Assembly (NCBI GenBank): GCA_014904985.1
Contig: MU129049.1
Span: 104,292-168,291, forward strand
Origin: Hydnum rufescens UP504
Lineage: Eukaryota > Basidiomycota > Agaricomycetes > Cantharellales > Hydnaceae
Direction of reading: 5' to 3'
DNA length: 64,000 nt
Part shown: positions 57,504-64,000 of the stretch, in pieces
Position numbering within the stretch: position 1 is the first letter of the stretch
Layout of the letters: each line of letters begins with the position of its first letter
Position numbers and translations under genes: made by a program
The notes under the pieces: model-generated
What the model saw: the letters and a program-made list of their open reading frames with translations, nothing else
What the model was told of the DNA's origin: nothing
The model's database searches: none

Positions 57504-58860
57504 GGCTTGGGGTGGTGAAGCACACCCAGTGGGGGTTCCAGGCTGGGCTTTGGTCCATTGCTACCTTTGACAAGGTTGTGAGTCAGCTCAGAGGTAGGAA
57601 CTGGGAACATTCTAAGACAGGTCTTTAGGCATAAGTCCATGAATCCAGGGCCTGCCATGATGTTATAAATAAGGGTAAAGTTCTGTAGTAAGGTCACATA
57701 GTGCAAGGGTTGCAGTGTACTATTCCAGTACACTGTGGACAGCAGCCAAGTGGGTGGAAGAAAAGATACATTTCAGATATTCCTGTGGCTAGCTATTTGA
57801 GTCCACTTACATAAACAGATACAAATCTAACTAAAGCCAGGGCAGCACCAAACTCCTGTGGAGAAGTTTTCCACCAGATTGTTTGAGAAGAAAGAGAAAA
57901 GGAAAAGTAAAGGGAAGGAGGGGATACATTGATACATTGTAGTAGCAACATTTTAATAAGGCCGAGTGCCAGTTGGACTAATATCCCACTAACAATGCCC
58001 CCAGTCTGGCAGAATGAAGGCCTTAACATTGGGAGGAGTGTCCCCATCAGTCATTCAGGTGCCTGTCTTCATTGCTGTTGTAAGAGCTATGATATCAGTC
58101 CCTATGTACTTCTGAACATATGGCCCTTCTTTGAGGCCCACTGGTCTCTGCATGAGCCATCTCTAGTTCTGTTTGTTCATGGGGATGGAGTTGGTCTGGC
58201 CTAGGGGGAAAGGTCCCTAGTTGAATCATGGGGGCTTCCTGCCAAGAGCCATCTGCAGTGTTTACAAAGGGTACACTGCCCACTATTTGGGGGTGGGGTG
58301 GTAAGAGTGCTGGAGGTGTTGAGTAGGAAGTCATCGGATTGGGCCCAGTCAAGTAATACCGATCTAGGGTTTGCAACAGGGAGTTTCAATGGTCTTCAAT
58401 CTCTTTGTATGAAGATTCCTGTGGGTGAGTTTGATGATCTGGTGAGCATGGTCATCTGGATGTACTGGACTGGTGTGAGACTTCCTCATGCTGATGCAGA
58501 GTTTCTTTGTTGGGTTGCTGGTGTCTTTCACTCTCCAGTATTCCTGGAATACAGTTGGACCCTGTATGGGGGTCTCTTTGGTGACCCTGTGACACTGTCC
58601 AGGAGGTGTAGTCTGTGTAGACTGGGGCTGGTTTGGAATATCTGACCATGGACAGGGCTGGTAATGTGGGCAGATTATCCCACCAATTGTCTGGGTCCAT
58701 GTCACTCCTCGAGGTATTTTCAGAGGGTTCTGTAGTAGGGTTTTCATCTCCCCAAGTTGGCAAGGACATGGATATGTCAAACGATGAGATGATTGGTTCT
58801 GTAACATTCCCCTCTGGCAGTGGTCTGGTATTCATGGCTCAGCCCATGCTGTAAATATTT
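57504..58860 (-). other. transposon-associated open frames, unknown
   Basis: Minus-strand frames (58,452-58,835; 58,364-58,807; 58,095-58,376; 57,793-58,047) overlap and could be exons of one Pro/Thr/Ser-rich protein (MNTRPLPEGNVTEPIISSFD, TYSTPPAL-type stretches, TSPQEFGAALALVRFVSVYV). CpG-poor. No domain recognised. Confidence 0.3.
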
Positions 58861-58944
58861 TGCAACAAGAATGGTAACTTACTGTGGAATGGTTGCAACT
58901 ATGGCCAATAACTTGGTTGCATCAAAGCACGGTAACCCTTTTAC

Positions 58945-59040
58945 ACCTGCTTTATTATTTATTATTATCCTTATTATTTATCCTATATTATTTATCCTTT
59001 ATTATTTATTCCCCATTATTTACTATTCCAAATTTAGAAA
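58945..59040. repeat. A/T-rich TTATTTAT repeat tract
   Basis: About 95 bp of imperfect TTATTTATTATT/ATCC units between two open-frame clusters. No coding. Confidence 0.6.
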
Positions 59041-59270
59041 TCTTGATTGGGATTATGCACCCAGTCTACCCCTGTTATAATTGGGGGGAATTCCTTTCAT
59101 GACATAGATGTGGGCCCTCAAGGGGGCATTGGTTTCAGTTTTCATTCATGTGTTATTCAGCAGGTTTGGGACATGAGGACACACACATGGAATCTACTGT
59201 ATGATGGATGAAGGGCATAAGGCAGTAATTTTTCCCCCCCTGGGGGGTTTAAAAAAAAGGTGCAATAGAA

Positions 59271-62200
59271 TTAGAGGCATGATTGGATTACCCATTCAGC
59301 ATCTTTCATGGCATGGTGCCAACTGGAGTGAGGAGAAAAATCCTTGCTCATCCTCCAGAAGTATAGTGCCATGATTACACTAAGAAGACCATTCTTTCCC
59401 CCCTTCTTCACAATTGACCAATCAGCAGACTTGGGTGCAGTGTGGGCATCATGGACTTGAATATCCTTAGAATGCCAGCTTGGTTGACACAGGACCCACC
59501 ATTTCCAGTATGTTGCCTCAAATAGCTGGGCTTGTAAATTTGGAGGCAAGAACATCACCAAGTGTGCATTCTTAATCCAGAGAGCAATCTCTGGCAGACA
59601 AGAGCCAGAGGTGATGGGCTTTCCTACCTGTTCAAACTTGATTAGTTTTTACATATTATTTGAAAAACTACTTGACATACCATAGTATCACTGTACCCAA
59701 AGTGTCTTTTGAGTTCTACCCATGCATGAAGGAGTTCCTGCCATCCTGGCTCTCCTGCCAAGGATGCCAGTTGAGCATACTGTGCCTCAAGCCATGCTGG
59801 CCAGTTCTGTTGCTCCACAACTGCCTCTGGCATCAAGTTGGCACTCGTCAATGTAGAGGGTGCCGGGGGTGAAGGTTGCTGGGAGAGTGAAGAGAGTGAT
59901 TGTGTAGGTGGGGGAAAATCCCCAGAATGGGTGACAGAAAACAAATTTTCCAGAAAAAGACCCTGCACCCCCTCCTGAATGGCATAGGGCTGTAGGGTAC
60001 CCCCCAGAGTAAGACCACCTTGAACATCACACATAGGTTTCATGGCACTGGCTCCATTGCTTGCAGCATCATTGCTCTGAGCTCCATGACTTCAAGATTT
60101 GTCACCACTGGGAACTTTGTCACTGATGAAGCTCATATCTCTGTCATTCACAGCTTTGTCATTCACAGCTTGATCAGTCACAGCTTGGTCAGTCAGAGCT
60201 TTGTCATTCCTGGCTTGGTCATTCCCAGCTTGGTCACCCCCAGCTTGGTCATTCCTGACTTGGTCATTCCCGGCTTGGTTGTTCCCAGCCTGGTTGTTCC
60301 TGGCTTGGTCATTCCCAGCCTGGTTGTTCCCAGCCTGGTCATTCCCAGCTTGGTTGGTCCCAGCTTGGTTGGTCCCAGCTTGGTTGGTCCCAGCTTGGTT
60401 GGTCACAGCTTGGTTGGTCACAGCTTGGTTGGTCACAGCTTGGTTGGTCACAGCTTGGTTGTTCCCAGCTTCATCATTCATGGCTTTGTCATTCCTGGCT
60501 TTGTTGTCCCTGGCTTTGTCATTCCCAGCTTCACTGTTCCCAGCTTCATCATTCATGGCTTTGTCAAACATGGCTTTGTCAGTCACAGCTGCATTGGTCA
60601 CAGCTTTGTCAGTTGCAGCTTGGTCATTCATGGTTTTGTCATTCATGGCTTTGTTGTTCAGAGTCTTGTCATTCAGAGCTTCACCACTCAGATTGCCATC
60701 TTGCATCCTACTATCATAGTGATGCTGATGTTGTGGCTCATTGCAGAGTGTGTCATGGGGACAATTTTCTGGTGTAACAGTGGTGGTCTGTGAGACTGTT
60801 TACTGAGTGAGATCATTGTGTGGGGGATTTTGAGGTGTGGGAGCCAGGGAGGTGTTCACTGAGACAGGAGGGGCAGTCCCAAGAGGACTTGGAATTGATG
60901 GCACAGTGTTGAGTCTTGAAGAAATAGGCAGGGATAGCTGAGGAGACAGAGAGGATGATGATTGCAAAAATTGAGGACTTCATTGGTGTTCATCCTCATT
61001 CAAGTCAGCCATGGGTGATGACTTGCATTTCAAAAGCAAAGATTTCCGATGCTGTGAAGTTGGTGTTTGGGGAGACACAACCCCAAGGATATCTTTGTCA
61101 AGCCCAATGAGGCCATAAGGTTTTGATTTCACACAATATTACAAGCACAGATTTCTTCCAAGGAGAGGGGTTCATCAGACTCCTCATCAGAGTCTTCATC
61201 TGAACCTTGCGGCTCTTGAGGGGACAGGTTATGAAGAGATTTGGGGCTTGAGGCATGAGGGAGAGATGAGCTATGAAGAGATTTGGGGATTGAGCCACAA
61301 GGGGGGGCATAGAACTTTGACAGGGGGCTTGTAAATGTGGAGTCTGGACTCTCTGCACAGCTAGTGTCTGCAGGGCCACCAGCTCTACTGGACCCTCCCC
61401 CTGTCACACTTGTAGACACACCCTGATAACAAGAGATTTGGTCCTCTTTTGCTGTATTGATCATAGTTAGATCTCATCCAAATGTATACACTTGCAGTTG
61501 ACTCATGATAAACCAGTTGAAGAAAATTGATATAGGCAGGAATGAGTGTCTCATGGAAGAGCATATGCAAGTGCATGCCAAAGTCCATTGGGTTTTCTCT
61601 GGCTGTTACACCATGATGGACACTATAGAGTGTAAAGTGATTGAGATTCTGCCAAGGAATACCAAACAAAAACTTACTGTGTGACACTGATATCACCCTG
61701 TGTGTTTAGTGATGGACTGCCAATAAGGAGTGTGCATGATAGTCCAGATGCAGTGGCAAGTTCCTTCATGAACACCATAATGTATGCATTCAGGTTATCA
61801 ATAACACTGCAAACAGCCAGATGACATTAGCTTTGGCAACACTCAATGTAAACCGAAAATCACACTTGCTGTCACTCAATCAAACCTGCTTCCTCTTGAA
61901 TATTTGTCCACTCCTTATACACCTCTTGATATAAGTGCTTGTGCTCATCCACCACCTTCTGTTTGATGGCATCCTCCTCCAAATCGAAGAGTCTTTTCAT
62001 AATAAAGGCTCTTGTGATAACTTCAGAGGACTTGGACTTGGGCTTGTGACTCAGGTACTCTTCAAGCTTGCCCTTGGTCTTTTCATTGTAGTAGAGCTGT
62101 GAGTATACTTGGTCACTGCACAAATGCTTTGGTTTTGGAACCACAAGCCTTGTTCTGAGCCAAGCTGCCATTGCTGTAGGATCCGTGGCTGTCTCCATTG

Positions 62201-62573
62201 ATTTTGTTGATGGACAGGATTTCTGCTTGGAATTCCATTGCCACCTGAACCATTGCTGTATCACCTAAGGCCAATTAGCTGATTTACCTCAAGGCCACAC
62301 TAGTAAGCACACACCTCTGTCTTGTCATGGATCAATTTTTCCTTGGAATTTAATCCCTGTTGAGTCTCTGGCTCAACATATGTGGAATCAGGGGATGGTT
62401 TGTCTTTATTGCCTAAACTCCAGTGGTACTTCTGAAAGTAGTCATGGAAAAATTTATGAAAAAAAATCATCCCTCACTTTCTGTCCAAGTTGGTGAGACC
62501 AAAAGTATTCCTCACCATAGCTGTCCATGAAGGCTTTATGACTAGTCAAAGTGGCCCAGGTCTGCAGAGGCAT
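59271..62573 (-). CDS. large transposon-associated protein of unknown function (Agaricomycete type)
   Basis: Exon pieces read in order from 62,573: MPLQTWATLTSHKAFMDSYG, EEYFWSHQLGQKVRDDFF, then (frame changed at a T8 run, about 62,463) KFFHDYFQKYHWSLGNKDKP, WFRWQWNSKQKS, LVVPKPKHLCSDQVYSQLYY, NEKTKGKLEEYL, VIDNLNAYIMVFMKELATAS (near 61,790), FLFGIPWQNLNHFTLYSVHH, an acidic/Ser-rich part (GSDEDSDEESDEPLSLEEIC), the 36-unit pentapeptide repeat, and the C-terminal region WPAWLEAQYAQLASLAGEPG, WQELLHAWVELKRHFGYSD and FLPPNLQAQLFEATYWKWWV. I have an impression that such genes are common in mushroom genomes near transposons, but I cannot name the family. Splicing was not resolved and there is at least one frame break, so it may be dead. 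Confidence 0.45.
60143..60682. repeat. minisatellite, 36 uninterrupted 15-bp units
   Basis: 540 bp, exactly 36 x 15, consensus GTCATTCCCAGCTTG on the plus strand with GTTGGTCACAGCTTG variants repeated four times in a row. On the minus strand it encodes the pentapeptide (Q/K)-A-x-(N/T)-(D/N). Because 15 is a multiple of three and stops are absent, two plus-strand frames are open as well (LVIPS-type and AWSFP-type). Confidence 0.9.
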
Positions 62574-63363
62574 TTTGATAGATCATGAATGTGGGAGGAG
62601 TTGGGATGAGGAGAAGGAGATGACTTGCTTGCATGCACACCAGATTATTGGCACAACAGGTACAATACCCCTCCCATGATGAAACAAGATGTCAACAGTG
62701 CCCACAACAGCGGGAGCAATGGAGTCCCCCTATCTGTGAGTCCTTCACACACATATTAAAACTATAAATGTGTTAACCACTTTTGAGGTCATTCTGGATA
62801 TCATTGATGATCATTTGGCATCATTCCATTGTGGGTGAGCCCCCTCAAAGCTCTTGACACCCTTCATGACATTATCACCTCTAAACTTAAGAAGGTCGAG
62901 GACATAAACTCTTTCATTGGTGAATCAGGAGAATTTGACCTTGCAAAATGAAATTTTTAGCAATCTCAATCTCGAGTTTGTAGTCGCCCCAGAGAAGGGT
63001 TGCCCCTGGATAAGCACTTGAAGACATAAAGAAGAGCCCTCTGAAGACCCAGATGCAGCATTCAGTTCATGGGTAAAGTGGTATTGCCAGAGGTGCAACT
63101 AGCAATGCAGCAGCAGCTTGTCCTACTATGCCATCCAGTACTGTAAGTAAGCTGTTCATTATCTAGAAGTCCATCTCAGATTGAATCTGAAAACCATCAG
63201 TTGCAGCTGCAGGGTTCCAGCAGATATCCATCCACAGTTTCCTAACTGCCCAAGGACCCCTGGGAGCTTTAGGTGAACCAGTCATGTCCTGTCCCTGCAT
63301 GATGTACATGTCACAAGCCGGAATCCAACAGACACTCTTGCTTCCAAGAAGCCATCTTGCAAG
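62574..63363. other. no gene seen
   Basis: CpG-poor flank of the transposon-associated gene. Short frames only (63,163-63,456 minus, 97 codons, no domain). Confidence 0.4.
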
Positions 63364-63825
63364 TTGCAAGCACCTTACCCTGTGAAAACTGCACCAGTGA
63401 GCACATTGACAACTGCAGCACAGTCTGCCATGAATGCTATCTGTTATATTCCCCATACAGACACTGATATTGGAGCTAAAGTCAATGCCCTATTGGAGGT
63501 CATCAAGAGGATTGACAGTGTCAGTGCAGACTTATACCACATCAGCGAACTGCCCAGGCTGGTCAGCCATATAGCCTTAGCTCAAAAGGAGTACCATTTT
63601 GATGATTTGTCATGGCCTGAGAGGGTTAAATTGGGGTTGATGTCAAATGATGATCAAAAAGTGAATTTTGACCTCAGATTGATGGGTTTGACATCAAATT
63701 TGACATTAACTATTGTCAACAGCCTGAAGATGAAGGACTTCTCAAATATTCAGTACAACCCCATATGTGCAACTAAGGCTGACAGCTCAGTAGCTTGGCT
63801 CAATCATATGAAAGAGGTCACATAG
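63364..63825 (+). other. 153-codon open frame, unknown, transposon-rich context
   Basis: Reads YIPHTDTDIGAKVNALLEVI, KRIDSVSADLYHISELPRLV and FDDLSWPERVKLGLMSNDDQ. No family recognised. CpG-poor like its surroundings. 63,826-64,000 shows nothing further. Confidence 0.25.
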
Positions 63826-64000
63826 TGCATTGAGTACCACATCAAAATACAGGTGGGTGGACTAGGCATAGTACAATGGGGGGTATGCATGATAGATTCA
63901 CCATGAATATACTAGTACATGGGGAAGGAATGATAGAAGAATTTGAAGGATGGGAAAAAAAGGGCACAGGTTTGGGTGGTAAGAGGAATCAAACAAGCCT

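Noticed and set aside
60020..60793. Plus-strand 257-codon open frame over the minisatellite
   Set aside because: Stop-free only because the 15-bp unit lacks stops in that frame. The sequence on both sides fits a minus-strand gene better.

Overview
The window looks like nuclear DNA of a basidiomycete fungus, most likely an Agaricomycete. Genes are split by many short introns (about 50-65 nt, GT...AG). The gene content is eukaryotic and fungal: 26S proteasome ATPase RPT4, a FAB1-type lipid kinase, DAHP synthase, an ABC1/ADCK mitochondrial kinase-like protein, a J-protein with a DnaJ-X domain, and a ZIP transporter. It also carries mushroom-type accessory families: P450 paralogues, a CR-effector-like P-loop/nuclease protein, an HNH-domain protein and a very regular TPR protein. 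A family such as Ceratobasidiaceae is possible, but that is only an impression.

Layout. 0-7 kb: 3' part of an M20 amidohydrolase, a broken NTPase-nuclease gene, and cytochrome P450 copy 1. 8.3-17.2 kb: a tandem array of five copies of a three-exon gene of unknown function, built partly by duplication of a block of about 2.7 kb that also carried the 3' end of the neighbouring ABC1 kinase gene. One array promoter has been split by an insertion of about 1 kb that carries a decayed RecQ-like helicase fragment and palindromic ends. 16.9-23.1 kb: three conserved genes on the minus strand (ABC1 kinase, DAHP synthase, RPT4). 23.8-25.1 kb: a string of gene fragments (SDR, NACHT, Byr4/Bfa1-like). 25.8-27.1 kb: HNH protein. 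28.2-37.0 kb: FAB1-like kinase, divergent DnaJ-X gene 98 bp away, and ZIP transporter. 37.0-40.5 kb: no gene I can support. 40.5-46.4 kb: P450 copies 2 and 3 in tandem. 48-51.5 kb: TPR protein with a helical N-terminal region. 52.3-64 kb: transposon-rich DNA that is almost free of CpG, in contrast to the rest.

The right-hand 11 kb contains a dead Ty1/copia retroelement interrupted by a 3,138-bp pogo-like DNA transposon. The transposon has a TA target duplication, and removing it rejoins the copia frame exactly. Beyond this lies a large transposon-associated gene of unknown function that carries a 36 x 15-bp minisatellite.

The strongest candidates for something undescribed are the five-gene array with its shared promoter dyad, and the palindrome-ended helicase-fragment insertion whose empty site survives in the sister block. 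Several conserved genes show single-base frame breaks, mostly one missing base in or beside short homopolymer runs. These suggest consensus errors in the assembly rather than real gene death, so broken models should be read with that in mind.
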